Part shown: positions 41,778 to 50,536 of the stretch, piece by piece
How positions within the stretch are numbered: the first letter of the stretch is position 1
Layout of the letters: the number at the start of each line of letters is the position of its first letter
Source: Salinicoccus sp. Bachu38
GTDB lineage: Bacteria; Bacillota; Bacilli; Staphylococcales; Salinicoccaceae
Assembly: GCF_038561955.2 (NCBI RefSeq)
Contig: NZ_CP138333.2
Span: 434,001 to 498,000 of the forward strand
Reading direction: 5' to 3'
DNA length: 64,000 bases
Made by a program: the position numbers and the translations under genes
The notes under the pieces: generated by a model
The model's input: only the letters and a program-made list of their open reading frames with translations
Told to the model about the DNA's origin: nothing
Database searches by the model: none

Positions 41778-42353
41778 TTATGGAAGGTCACGATATTCTT
41801 TCTGCAGTTCACGGATGGAGTAGTCGAAGTTCATTTCGAGGTGAGGATAGTCCTTGAAGCCGTCCCAGTCGCCGCCCCACTCGAAGCCGAGGTCCTTGGC
41901 GATGTCTGCGACTTCGAACCAGTCGGACGCGCCGTTGTCATTGCCATCGTATCCAACATCCCAGATGACCTTGCCGTCGACTTCCAGCGCATAGTCGATC
42001 GCCAGTCCATAGTTATGATAGGATTCGCCACCTTTGGCATTTGTAACGATCTGGCCGGGGAAAGTCCTGCCTTTATTGAAGAGTCCATCCTGTTCCTTTA
42101 TGGAACGGAAATCATCAGTGATTTTTATATCTATATCTTCTTCTTTAGCCTTTTCGACGAGTGTCTCGGCTTTCTCTTCAACCTCTGGATGGATTTCCTC
42201 CGGCAGTTCGTCAAAGTCGAGCACCTCTTGTTCTTCTCTTTCTTCTTTCTCTTTATCGTCGGATGCGGCGGTGCCTGCGTCCGTGAAAAGAATCCCGGAT
42301 GCTGCCCACAGGCTGAAAAACATCATGGATAGCGGCATTATCTGTTTGAACAT
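41778..42353 (-). CDS. M15-family peptidase, exported (VanY/CwlK type), copy 2
   Basis: A 191-residue paralogue of copy 1, 424 bp away by start sites. It has a signal peptide (to about residue 29), then a highly charged acidic linker (about 30-60), then SYHNYGLAIDYAL and PHLEMNF. The linker is absent from copy 1. Each copy has its own terminator, so they can be regulated apart. Confidence 0.88.
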   Translation of the reverse strand: MFKQIMPLSMMFFSLWAASGILFTDAGTAASDDKEKEEREEQEVLDFDELPEEIHPEVEEKAETLVEKAKEEDIDIKITDDFRSIKEQDGLFNKGRTFPGQIVTNAKGGESYHNYGLAIDYALEVDGKVIWDVGYDGNDNGASDWFEVADIAKDLGFEWGGDWDGFKDYPHLEMNFDYSIRELQKEYRDLP

Positions 42354-42481
42354 GGGACTGATCCATCTCCTTCATAATGTATTATTTCAATTTCCTCAAG
42401 ACACTCCGGTATCATATCATCCTAATACCTCCTTTTAAACCCGTCATGGTGAATTGAAAAGAAAGGGTAACGGTCTTGTAA

Positions 42482-42510
42482 CATTCCCCTCGGACAGTGG
42501 GGGAATGTTA
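42482..42510. repeat. Inverted repeat in the peptidase / D-TA intergenic region
   Basis: AACATTCCCC and GGGGAATGTT face each other across about nine bases. No T-run follows on either strand, so it is more likely an operator or a 5' leader hairpin than a terminator. Confidence 0.45.
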
Positions 42511-42576
42511 AAGTCTGATTACAGGTGGGAGTCATGGTAGAATGGGATTGGATATGATCATATGGGAGGTAGATGC

Positions 42577-43683
42577 ATGCATTATTCAGAGCTTGATACA
42601 CCGGCACTTCTGATCGACAGGGAAACGGTCCGGGACAATATTGTACGGATGCAGCGTTTTGCCGATGGGAACGGAGTGAAGCTGCGCCCGCATACAAAGA
42701 CGCATAAGATGTCGGCGCTCGCAGAATGGCAGGTGGAAGCGGGAGCCCGGGGCGTTACTGTGGCCAAAGTGGGCGAAGCGGAAGTCATGGCACAGGCGGG
42801 CATTGATGATATATTCATCGCCAACCAGATCGTCGGCCGAAGGAAGATCGAGCGCATAAGGGCGCTTTCAGGATCTGTCGATATTTCATTCGGCATCGAC
42901 AGCATCCACCACGTGGAGGAAATAGACAGTATCTTTGAGGGCAGTGGCCAGAAAGCGCAGGTGAGCGTGGAAATTGAAGTGGGCGAAAAGCGTTCCGGCG
43001 TCATTGAAGCGGATGATTTCAAAAAGCTGCTGGATGCCATCGGCAGAGCGCAGAATGTACACTTCAAAGGGGTCTTCTCTCATGACGGGCATACATATAA
43101 GGCGGAAAATACCGTAGCCTGCAGGGCGCTTTATGAAGAGAGTGCCCATCGCACACTCGGCTTTGCACAGCTTGCCCAGGATATGGGCATGGCCCCCGAA
43201 GTGGTCAGCATCGGTTCCACGCCGCCCTTCATGCTGGGCTTCGACATTCCGGAGGGCATCACCGAAATACGGCCGGGCACCTATATCCTGATGGATGCCG
43301 GCCAGTCGAATGTCATCGGCACGTATGCGCATTGTGCCGCATCGATACTGACGACCGTCATCAGCAAACCGACACACGAGCGTGTCATTACGGATGTCGG
43401 GGCGAAAGGCATCACCATGCAGACAAGGACAAAAGGCATCACCCGCACCGAAGGGCTTGGCCTCATCCGGGAATATGAAGGCGTCCATATAGACAGCGTG
43501 TTCGATGAACATGCCATCATATACGATGAAGCGTTCAATCAGAAGGTGGAAATCGGAGAGAAGGTGCAGATCATACCGAACCACATCTGTCCGGTGTCGA
43601 ATCTGTATGATACGGCCTGGCTCATATCGGACGGTGAAGTGCAGGAAGAGATCAAGATCGATGCCAGGGGCAGACTGCAATAG
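42577..43683 (+). CDS. D-threonine aldolase / D-serine dehydratase-like PLP enzyme
   Basis: A 368-residue enzyme with an alanine-racemase-fold PLP domain. LRPHTKTHK holds the PLP lysine (about residue 52), and a C-terminal metal-binding domain ends with NHICPVSNLYD, whose H and C are the usual metal ligands. The family splits or dehydrates D-beta-hydroxy amino acids. The ATG at 42577 follows GGGAGG. What substrate it uses here is unknown. A decayed gene follows. Confidence 0.85.
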   Translation: MHYSELDTPALLIDRETVRDNIVRMQRFADGNGVKLRPHTKTHKMSALAEWQVEAGARGVTVAKVGEAEVMAQAGIDDIFIANQIVGRRKIERIRALSGSVDISFGIDSIHHVEEIDSIFEGSGQKAQVSVEIEVGEKRSGVIEADDFKKLLDAIGRAQNVHFKGVFSHDGHTYKAENTVACRALYEESAHRTLGFAQLAQDMGMAPEVVSIGSTPPFMLGFDIPEGITEIRPGTYILMDAGQSNVIGTYAHCAASILTTVISKPTHERVITDVGAKGITMQTRTKGITRTEGLGLIREYEGVHIDSVFDEHAIIYDEAFNQKVEIGEKVQIIPNHICPVSNLYDTAWLISDGEVQEEIKIDARGRLQ

Positions 43684-43695
43684 GAGAAGAAGCCA

Positions 43696-43888
43696 ATGGA
43701 GCAGCGGGCTATCAGTCCGTCGTGCGGGAGGATTCGGAACATTCGCTATGGCGCTATGCGAGTGACATGCCGGCATGTGAGGGCGGTCCCCGCTGCTTGT
43801 TCTGGATAAGGGGCACCCTGCAGCATTCATCGTAGAAATCACTTCTGTGGCCAACTATGGCGGCTATCTCAAAGACCCGCACAAATAA
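43696..43888 (+). pseudogene. Decayed small gene after D-TA, identity uncertain
   Basis: A ribosome site (TAGGAGAAG) and ATG at 43696 start a frame that soon breaks. A protein-like end in another frame reads PAAFIVEITSVANYGGYL and stops at 43886-43888. Codon use looks coding throughout. D-TA genes often have a RidA-family partner downstream, so a RidA remnant is possible, but the fragments do not prove it. Confidence 0.3.
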
Positions 43889-43948
43889 ACAGAAAAGATC
43901 GTCATTCCACTCTGTGGGGCGGGCATCAAATCCGGGTAGGCACCTTTC

Positions 43949-43978
43949 CATGGTAATTTTTGCCGTGGATTTTTTTAT
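43949..43978 (+). terminator. Weak terminator before nnr
   Basis: TCCATGG and CCGTGGA (one G-U pair) followed by TTTTTTT. Confidence 0.55.
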
Positions 43979-44028
43979 TTTCGTAAAATTGAGTGTATAA
44001 TGGCATAAAAGGTGAATGGGGGTCGAAC

Positions 44029-45570
44029 ATGAAAATTGTGAAGCGGGATGAAATGCTCAACATCGAACGGTTTGCGATAGAGGAGATCGGCATTTCCGGT
44101 GCAGTCCTGATGGAGATTGCCGGCAACCAGGTTGCAGACGAGATCATACGGTCGTATCCGGACCGGTCTCTGCCGATCACCATACTGGTCGGCAGCGGGA
44201 ATAATGGCGGTGATGGATTCGTCATTGCCAGGCGGCTGTTCGATGCAGGGTACAACCCGGCAGCCTGGCTGCTTGTGGATCCAGAAAAACTGCAGGGGGA
44301 CGCGCTGGTGCAATACCGGATACATACTGCCCGTCAGCTGCCCCTCCATTCCATTGAAGAGGGACTGGCGCGCCTGGACGAGGATCTTGCCTCGTCTGAA
44401 GCGGTTATCGATGCGATGCTCGGCACCGGCATTTCGGGTGCGGTGAGGGAGCCGTTCAACCACATCATCGAAATGGTCAACGGCCACGGGGCGCATGTGT
44501 TCGCGGTCGATCTGCCGTCGGGTCTCGACTGTGATACCGGACGTGTGGAAAATGTGGCGATACGGGCAGATGAGACGTTTACATTCGCATTGCCGAAGCG
44601 CGGTTTCTTCCTGCAGGACGGTCCATCGGTCATCGGCCGGTTGGAAGTGAAGGATATTTCCGTACCCGGAACACTGGCCGACAGGCTCGGCATGGAACTG
44701 CCGGAACTGATCACGGAGCAGTTGGCTGTACAGGCACTTCCGGGAAGGCCGCAATTCGGGCACAAGGGGACTTTCGGCCATGCGCTGGTCATCGGGGGAT
44801 CGAAGCCATTTGTCGGGGCTCCGCTCTACAGCGCCCACGCTGCATACAATACCGGTGCCGGCCTCGTGACACTGGCAATACCTGAAGAGATATACCCGGT
44901 CATCGCCGGACAGAACCAGCTGGCACTCATCCGGACGCTGCCGGGTGCTGAGGGGCACTTCAATGGAGAAGGCGTGGAAGCAGACCTCTTTGAAAAGGTG
45001 GGTGCAGTTGCCGTCGGGCCCGGGCTGGGACGGTTTGATGCAGGTGAAGCATTCATTGAAGAAATCATGGAGCATCTGGATGACCAGCCGATCATCATCG
45101 ATGCAGACGGGCTGTATCATGTGAAGGATCGGCTCGAGATGCTGTCCCGGTACAGAGGGGCGGTCATCCTCACTCCGCACCCTGGCGAGATGGCCACCCT
45201 CACAGGACGGACGGTCGCCGATATTGAAGCGGACCGGATCACTGTTGCGGAGGACTTCGCGAGGAAGTATCAGGTACACCTCGTTCTGAAGGGGCACCGT
45301 ACGATCATTGCGACCCCTGAAGGCACCTGGGTGAACCCGCATGGCAATGATGCCCTTGCGAAAGGTGGAAGCGGAGATGTCCTGACCGGCATGATCGCCT
45401 CCTTCCTCGCCCAGGGGGCCGGGGCGGCCGAAGCGATGCAGGCTGCGGTATACGTCCATGCCGCTTCAGGCGAACGGGCGGCACAGAAATACTCCCACTA
45501 TGGCGTGACGCCGGGGAATATCATCGAAACAGGCAAGGAGATGCTCAAGGAAATGGAGGGGAAAAAGTGA
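44029..45570 (+). CDS. nnr: Bifunctional NAD(P)H-hydrate epimerase / ADP-dependent dehydratase
   Basis: A 513-residue fusion. Residues 1-215 are the YjeF epimerase (GSGNNGGDGFVIAR). From about 225 on is the ribokinase-fold dehydratase with GHKGTFGHALVIGGS, VGPGLGR and the late NPHGNDALAKGGSGDVLTG. Together they repair hydrated NADH and NADPH. The ATG at 44029 follows TGGGGGT. It overlaps the next gene by 4 bp. Confidence 0.95.
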   Translation: MKIVKRDEMLNIERFAIEEIGISGAVLMEIAGNQVADEIIRSYPDRSLPITILVGSGNNGGDGFVIARRLFDAGYNPAAWLLVDPEKLQGDALVQYRIHTARQLPLHSIEEGLARLDEDLASSEAVIDAMLGTGISGAVREPFNHIIEMVNGHGAHVFAVDLPSGLDCDTGRVENVAIRADETFTFALPKRGFFLQDGPSVIGRLEVKDISVPGTLADRLGMELPELITEQLAVQALPGRPQFGHKGTFGHALVIGGSKPFVGAPLYSAHAAYNTGAGLVTLAIPEEIYPVIAGQNQLALIRTLPGAEGHFNGEGVEADLFEKVGAVAVGPGLGRFDAGEAFIEEIMEHLDDQPIIIDADGLYHVKDRLEMLSRYRGAVILTPHPGEMATLTGRTVADIEADRITVAEDFARKYQVHLVLKGHRTIIATPEGTWVNPHGNDALAKGGSGDVLTGMIASFLAQGAGAAEAMQAAVYVHAASGERAAQKYSHYGVTPGNIIETGKEMLKEMEGKK

Positions 45571-45893
45571 AGGAACAGGCTTTGAGAAGCGGCAATGGCA
45601 ACCTGTTCAAAAATGGCGTGGCTACGAGTGGGAAGCTCCATCTGACTTCGAAATATATATACCACTTTCCGCATGCAATGAACCTGAACAGGCAGGAATC
45701 GAAGATAGCGCTTGAAGAAGTCGACCGGGTCCACCTCATCAATCATCATATTATGAAGCTGCTTCCGGTTCCGAATGGACTGGAGATCGTTCTTAAGAGT
45801 GGTGATGCAATGCGCTTCGTAGTCAATGGCAGGAAGCGCTGGAAACGTGATATTGAGAAGGCGCTGGACAAGGCACGACAGCAGACAACATAA
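45567..45893 (+). CDS. Small GRAM/PH-like protein
   Basis: A 108-residue protein without membrane segments. The pattern LFKNGVATSGKLHLTSKYIYH, then LEEVDRVHLI and LEIVLKSGDAMRFVV, is that of bacterial GRAM/PH-like domains, as judged by eye from alternating strands. Function is unknown. GTG at 45567 overlaps the nnr stop (GTGA). The next gene, a prenyltransferase, begins 21 bp later, so the three may form one transcript. Confidence 0.55.
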   Translation: MKEQALRSGNGNLFKNGVATSGKLHLTSKYIYHFPHAMNLNRQESKIALEEVDRVHLINHHIMKLLPVPNGLEIVLKSGDAMRFVVNGRKRWKRDIEKALDKARQQTT

Positions 45894-45914
45894 GGGGCGA
45901 AAGGGGTATATTTT

Positions 45915-46847
45915 ATGGCAGGACAGGAATCATACAGTTTCAGGGGGATCGGGATGCTCATGCGGGTGGTTGCAGTTGTGACATCGAGCATCGCAACAAT
46001 CATATCGACGGTACTTCCCCTGGCATTCGGCTACGACGTATCGAAATTCAATCTTTTTCTATTATTTATTCTGCTTGTCATCGGAGGACTTCTCGTCCAC
46101 GGCGTGCTCACCCACGTATTCAATGACATCACCGATTTCAAGTCGGGCACCGACCAGGAAAGCCCGGGACTGCTGTCGGGAGGCAGCCGGGTGCTGCAGA
46201 CCGGCACCATGACACTTGGCATGCTGAAGCGGATCGGTCTCGTCGTGACGGCGATACTGGTGATTGCTGCAGCATTGTTCATCCTATTCGGTCAGGTGGA
46301 GCTCGCCATCCTGTGCATGGTCGGACTATGGGGGGCGGCGTCATATTCCCTGCAACCTTTCAGGTTTGCATACCGCCCTTTCCTCGGTGAATGGCTGAGC
46401 CTTTTTCCTTCCCTCCTGATGCTTGGCCTTGCAGCACCATGGATCATGCTGGATCACATTCCTGCCTGGGCATGGCAGAATGCATTGATCAACGCAATCT
46501 GGTGCATGGCATGGGTCATGATCCATCATATTCCGGATATTCGGGCTGATAGACAGGCAGCTCCGGTGAAGGAGACGAGTGTCGTATGGTCGGTGAAGCG
46601 TTTTGGAATGAACCGTGCGGGCCTGCCCGCCCTGATCTATCTCGGCCTCGTCGGGCTGATTGCACTGTCCATGATATGGGATCGTCCGGTGGGCGCCATC
46701 GGTACACTGCTCATGCTTGGTTATGGCATCTATCTCGTCCTCCGGATGCAGGTGCGGGATGTCGAACAGGTGACGGCCTATGAAAAAGTGCTACTTCTGC
46801 TGGCGATGGCGACAGCAATATGGCTGGGACTGTTTCCGGATATGTAA
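45915..46847 (+). CDS. UbiA-family prenyltransferase
   Basis: A 310-residue protein with about nine membrane helices. The first aspartate motif is NDITDFKSGTD and the second is HHIPDIRADR, both complete. The family moves prenyl chains to aromatic acceptors; MenA-like enzymes are the nearest relatives, but this may not be the MenA of menaquinone synthesis since no men genes are near. It follows the GRAM-like gene and ends at a terminator. Confidence 0.8.
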   Translation: MAGQESYSFRGIGMLMRVVAVVTSSIATIISTVLPLAFGYDVSKFNLFLLFILLVIGGLLVHGVLTHVFNDITDFKSGTDQESPGLLSGGSRVLQTGTMTLGMLKRIGLVVTAILVIAAALFILFGQVELAILCMVGLWGAASYSLQPFRFAYRPFLGEWLSLFPSLLMLGLAAPWIMLDHIPAWAWQNALINAIWCMAWVMIHHIPDIRADRQAAPVKETSVVWSVKRFGMNRAGLPALIYLGLVGLIALSMIWDRPVGAIGTLLMLGYGIYLVLRMQVRDVEQVTAYEKVLLLLAMATAIWLGLFPDM

Positions 46848-46872
46848 AAACCACCCCGAGGGGGTGGTTTTA
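46848..46872. terminator. Bidirectional terminator between prenyltransferase and EamA genes
   Basis: AAACCACCCC and GGGGTGGTTT stem with a GAG loop, T-rich to both sides. Confidence 0.88.
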
Positions 46873-47784
46873 TTTTTTCTCCTTGTCCTTGCGTCCGACG
46901 GAAATATAGATGGCAACCCCGAGGATGATGATGATGCCGATGATCTGATACCACCCCATGCTGATATTGAGCCACAAAACCGAGCTTATGACTGCCGAGG
47001 CGGGTTCCATCGTACCCAGGATCCCGGCCTCCTTCGAGGAGATATGCTTCAGGCTGCTTATGTATAGAAGGAAAGCAAGCGTCGTCCCGAGCAGAACGGA
47101 GAAGAGCAGGATGGCGACGAGTCCGGCCGTCCAGTCGAAGTTGAAATCAAACCTCCAGATGGGATGGATGAAATTCATCGCAATACCCCCGATGAGCATC
47201 GATCCACCGACGAGTTGAAGCGGGTGCAGCCGATACAGGAGTACCTGGGCGTGCAATGTATAGTATGCAAGTGCAACACCTGATATCAGACCCCATACGA
47301 GGGCGGGTGGCGATACGATGAGCCTCGAAAGATTGCCGTCCGTGGCAAGCAGCACGACTCCCGCAACCATGCCGATGATGATGAAGGCGTCGGCGATCGT
47401 CCATTTCGAGTACTTGCGGATGATCAGCCACAGGATGATATAGATCGGTCCAGTATACTGGAGTACCGTCGCAATCGCAGCATTCCCATAGCCGATTGCC
47501 GCCATGAATGAATACTGCACCATCGTCATGCCGAGCAGACTATAGATGATCAGCATGCCAAGGGTACGGCGGTCCATCCGGACCGGCTGCTGCTTCCGTG
47601 AAAACAGCCAGTATGCAAAAAGCAGGATGATGCCACTTACTGTCAGGCGGAAGGCCACATACCATTCCACAGTGACAGGCGTGTTCTTGAAGATGAAGTC
47701 TGAAGCCGTACCTCCGACGCCCCATAATGTCGCGCCCAGCAGTACAAATATCAGTCCTCTGATATGTTTCGAATCCGTTTCCAT
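46870..47784 (-). CDS. EamA/DMT-family transporter
   Basis: A 304-residue protein with ten membrane helices in two five-helix halves, each an EamA repeat (GATLWGVGGT at the start; SKEAGILGTMEPASAV in the second half). Such carriers export or import metabolites; substrate unknown. The codon at 47784 is chosen because GGGAGG lies 7 bp before it on the minus strand. Confidence 0.85.
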   Translation of the reverse strand: METDSKHIRGLIFVLLGATLWGVGGTASDFIFKNTPVTVEWYVAFRLTVSGIILLFAYWLFSRKQQPVRMDRRTLGMLIIYSLLGMTMVQYSFMAAIGYGNAAIATVLQYTGPIYIILWLIIRKYSKWTIADAFIIIGMVAGVVLLATDGNLSRLIVSPPALVWGLISGVALAYYTLHAQVLLYRLHPLQLVGGSMLIGGIAMNFIHPIWRFDFNFDWTAGLVAILLFSVLLGTTLAFLLYISSLKHISSKEAGILGTMEPASAVISSVLWLNISMGWYQIIGIIIILGVAIYISVGRKDKEKK

Positions 47785-47913
47785 ACACGTGCCTCCCTTC
47801 TCCATTATTAAAAGGATAGTCCAGGATATCTAAAAATTCAATATCCAATTATTAGTTGAGGATATCATGAAATGATATAATCGGGATAAGAAATCAACAC
47901 TGGAGGAGAGAAA

Positions 47914-48471
47914 ATGACGCTCGAACATTGGTATGACCAAGCGATGACAGCAGAAACGTATATAGAAGATATGGAAAAGCACAAAGAGAATCTGCAGAAG
48001 GTGTACGATGAATTTCAGATTCCGGATGACGAAAACTTCTTCCGGCGTCTGGAAAACAGGAAGCTCCGTGTCATCGCCATCACCGAAGACTGGTGCGGTG
48101 ACGCCATGATGAACATACCCATACTGCTTCATCTGGCTGAAAAGAGCCATACCGAAGTACGCATGCTACTGAGGGACAGCAACCTGGAGCTGATGGACCA
48201 GTATCTGACAAACGGCAAATCCCGTTCCATACCGATCTTCATTTTCATCGATGAGGATGGTGAAGAAGTGACGCACTGGGGTCCCCGTGCAGAAACAGTG
48301 CAGCAGGCAGTCGGCCAGCTGATGTCCGGATTGCCGGAGAAGGGCTCACCGGAGTACGATGCGGCATTCAAGGAAGCCATCCAGACGCTGACATCCCGCT
48401 TTAAAAGTGATGAGACATTCTGGCAGGCGACATATGAAAGCATAAAAGAGAAGACCGAGCAGAAACTGTAG
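47914..48471 (+). CDS. Thioredoxin-fold family protein with single cysteine WCGDA
   Basis: A 185-residue protein with a helical N-terminus (1-45), then a thioredoxin fold (AITEDWCGDAMMNIPIL) and a C-terminal helical extension. Only one of the two redox cysteines is kept (CGDA), so it cannot work as a classic dithiol reductase. Staphylococcal and Bacillus relatives of this type exist without known role. A GGAGGAG site precedes the ATG. Confidence 0.75.
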   Translation: MTLEHWYDQAMTAETYIEDMEKHKENLQKVYDEFQIPDDENFFRRLENRKLRVIAITEDWCGDAMMNIPILLHLAEKSHTEVRMLLRDSNLELMDQYLTNGKSRSIPIFIFIDEDGEEVTHWGPRAETVQQAVGQLMSGLPEKGSPEYDAAFKEAIQTLTSRFKSDETFWQATYESIKEKTEQKL

Positions 48472-48493
48472 GCGGGATAGAGGAGTTGAGTGC

Positions 48494-48634
48494 ATGAGAA
48501 GTCGGGTGACGACATATGTGATTGCAGGAGGCCTGCTCGGCCTCTTTACAGAAAGCGTGATGACGGGTGTCATCGCTGGTGCCGTGGCATATATCGCAGT
48601 ACGATATGGAGAAGTTACAGGAGATAACGGATAG
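48494..48634 (+). CDS. Small membrane protein, 46 residues
   Basis: A frame too short for routine calling: ATG 48494 after GAGGAGTTG-type sequence, 46 residues with one or two hydrophobic stretches (TYVIAGGLLGLF and VIAGAVAYIAV), ending at 48634 just before a terminator. It follows the thioredoxin-fold gene by 22 bp and is probably on the same transcript. Function unknown. Confidence 0.6.
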   Translation: MRSRVTTYVIAGGLLGLFTESVMTGVIAGAVAYIAVRYGEVTGDNG

Positions 48635-48637
48635 CGG

Positions 48638-48663
48638 GGTGCACTTTTGTGCACCTTTTTTGT
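48638..48663 (+). terminator. Terminator after the small membrane protein gene
   Basis: GGTGCAC-TTTT-GTGCACC followed by TTTTTT. Confidence 0.88.
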
Positions 48664-48729
48664 TCCATTCACAATCGCAGGCGAAACGACTGCAAGTTGG
48701 AGCTCCATTCCGCCACTTCTAAGCTTCGT

Positions 48730-48762
48730 AAAAATAAAAAAGCCGCTTCCAACAGGAAGCGG
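48730..48762 (-). terminator. Terminator of fetAB
   Basis: CCGCTTCC and GGAAGCGG; on the minus strand the stem is followed by CTTTTTTATTTTT. Confidence 0.88.
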
Positions 48763-48771
48763 ACAGAGGAA

Positions 48772-49536
48772 CTATTGTGATTTATACTGCAGGCCGATAA
48801 ACTGCATCTTCTGGTTAAACAGTTTTGGATAGGCCATGTATCCGACCATGACGGATGACATGGCTGCGGTTGTGAGGAGCAGGAACAAGATCAACAGCTG
48901 GTACAGGACGGCTTCCATCGGATCGGCACCACCGATGATGAGTCCGCTCATCATGCCCGGCAGCTGGACGAGTCCCATGGTCTTCTGTGCTTCTATTGTC
49001 GGGATCATGCTGGTCTGGATGGCCGACTTCAGGCTCTTGTCGATGGCGACTTTGGGCTGGCCGCCCATGGACAGGATGAGTTCGATGGTTTCGTCACTGC
49101 GATCGACTTCGTCCTTGAATTTATTCAGGAAGAGCAGGGACAGCACCATGCAGTTGCCGATGACCATGCCGCTGATCGGGATGACTTCCTGCGGAGTAAA
49201 TGGAATGATGCCGAAACTCAGCATGATACCCATCGTCACTGTTTCCACAACGACGAGTGTAAGGACGATCATCCATGTGATGCCGGGGATGCCGTCCCCT
49301 TTTTTGATGATGTTCTGTGTCGCTGCAGCAATCATCAGCATAATCATCAGTATGATGAAGATCGGGCTGTCGCTTTCGAAAACGAAGGTCAGGATATATC
49401 CGACGATCAGCAGCTGGATGATTGAACGGATGGTCGCGATGATGATATCCTTTTCGAGGCCGAGTTTGAGTACGAGTGCCAATCCGAGTGGAATGGCGAT
49501 GAATATCAGGGATAGCGCAAGCTGTGTATAGGTCAA
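48772..49536 (-). CDS. fetB: Iron export ABC permease FetB
   Basis: A 254-residue permease (UPF0014) with seven hydrophobic segments; TVSTTT-like VVETVTMGIM and LPGMMSGLIIGGADPMEAVLYQ are family marks. With FetA it exports iron and protects E. coli from peroxide and iron overload. The start overlaps the fetA stop by 4 bp. Export of iron is inferred from the family. Confidence 0.87.
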   Translation of the reverse strand: MTYTQLALSLIFIAIPLGLALVLKLGLEKDIIIATIRSIIQLLIVGYILTFVFESDSPIFIILMIMLMIAAATQNIIKKGDGIPGITWMIVLTLVVVETVTMGIMLSFGIIPFTPQEVIPISGMVIGNCMVLSLLFLNKFKDEVDRSDETIELILSMGGQPKVAIDKSLKSAIQTSMIPTIEAQKTMGLVQLPGMMSGLIIGGADPMEAVLYQLLILFLLLTTAAMSSVMVGYMAYPKLFNQKMQFIGLQYKSQ

Positions 49537-50237
49537 AGTTCTTCCCCCTCCACAAATTTTTGGATGAGCGGATTATCGGAATGGTCGATGAAGGATGCAT
49601 CGCCGAATTCGATCAGCTCCCCGCTCCTCAGGAACCACATGTCGTCACTGACCCGGCGTGCCTGGTCGAGGTCATGGGTGATCCAGATGACGGTGACATT
49701 GTATTCACTCTGCAGACGGAGGATAAGCCGTTCGACTTCCTTCACCATCCGGTAGTCGAGGCTTGCGGTGATTTCATCGAGCAGAAGGACCTCTGGCTGG
49801 TTGACGAGCGTACGCGCGATGGAGATGCGGCTCTTTTCTCCCCCGGAGAGTGATTTTATATTCTGATCGAGCGGTATGCTGCCGAGATCGACACGGTCCA
49901 GCAGTTCCACGGCACGCTTCTCATCCAGCGTCTCACCGAAGATGGCCTTTGGAAGGTTGAGGTTGTCATAGACCGTCCCGCCGATCATCGGTGCACTCTG
50001 GAAGGCCATTCCGATCCGCTTTCTCAATTCGATCATATCCATGCCGGCAATATTCTCCCCCCTGAAAAATATATCCCCGGAGTCGGGCGAAAGCAGGCCG
50101 TTGATATGCTTCAGGCAGGTGGTCTTTCCTGCACCACTGGGGCCGACGAAGGTTGTGATGCGCCCCTCGTTAAAATGACCGGTGATATTATGTAGAATGC
50201 CATTATGGCTGACATTTTTGAATTCGATTATAGTCAT
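49533..50237 (-). CDS. fetA: Iron export ABC ATPase FetA
   Basis: A 234-residue ABC ATPase: Walker A GPSGAGKTT, signature LSGGEKSR and Walker B VLLLDEITASLD. It powers FetB. The codon at 50237 is chosen for AAGGAGC 9 bp upstream on the minus strand. Two PerR-like boxes lie 166-213 bp upstream, which would fit induction by peroxide. Confidence 0.87.
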   Translation of the reverse strand: MTIIEFKNVSHNGILHNITGHFNEGRITTFVGPSGAGKTTCLKHINGLLSPDSGDIFFRGENIAGMDMIELRKRIGMAFQSAPMIGGTVYDNLNLPKAIFGETLDEKRAVELLDRVDLGSIPLDQNIKSLSGGEKSRISIARTLVNQPEVLLLDEITASLDYRMVKEVERLILRLQSEYNVTVIWITHDLDQARRVSDDMWFLRSGELIEFGDASFIDHSDNPLIQKFVEGEEL

Positions 50238-50402
50238 GGAAATGTGCTCCTTATACATTAGAGTGGTCGACAGCTGATCCCGCCCGTGGTCGTTGACATG
50301 ATAATGCAGTCATGCACCTCCATAGCGTATGGCTGCCTCCTGCATGCCCAGTTACCATCTTATACGAACTTTCCCACAGCTGCAAAGTGGGCGGTAACAC
50401 TA

Positions 50403-50417
50403 TTTATAATTATTATA
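50403..50417. promoter_or_regulatory. PerR box upstream of fetAB, exact match
   Basis: TTATAATTATTATAA is an exact match to the PerR consensus TTATAATNATTATAA (7-1-7 palindrome). It lies between fetA and the divergent DUF72 gene and may serve either. Confidence 0.6.
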
Positions 50418-50435
50418 AATAAGAGTATAACATAA

Positions 50436-50450
50436 ATTATAATTATTAAA
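50436..50450. promoter_or_regulatory. Second PerR-like box
   Basis: TTATAATTATTAAAA differs from the consensus at one position and lies 33 bp from the first box, about three helical turns. Confidence 0.5.
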
Positions 50451-50536
50451 AATAATGAATTTTACATATTCCCTGCCGCGCTGTATTTATACAAATGGCT
50501 GCCTGAATTATGTTACAATAAAGTAAGGTGATTTCT

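Larger units (their letters stand above)
43684..44028. other. Gap between the D-TA gene and nnr (345 bp)
   Basis: Contains a broken reading frame (43696-43888) and a weak terminator (43949-43978); the rest is AT-rich leader before nnr. Confidence 0.6.
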
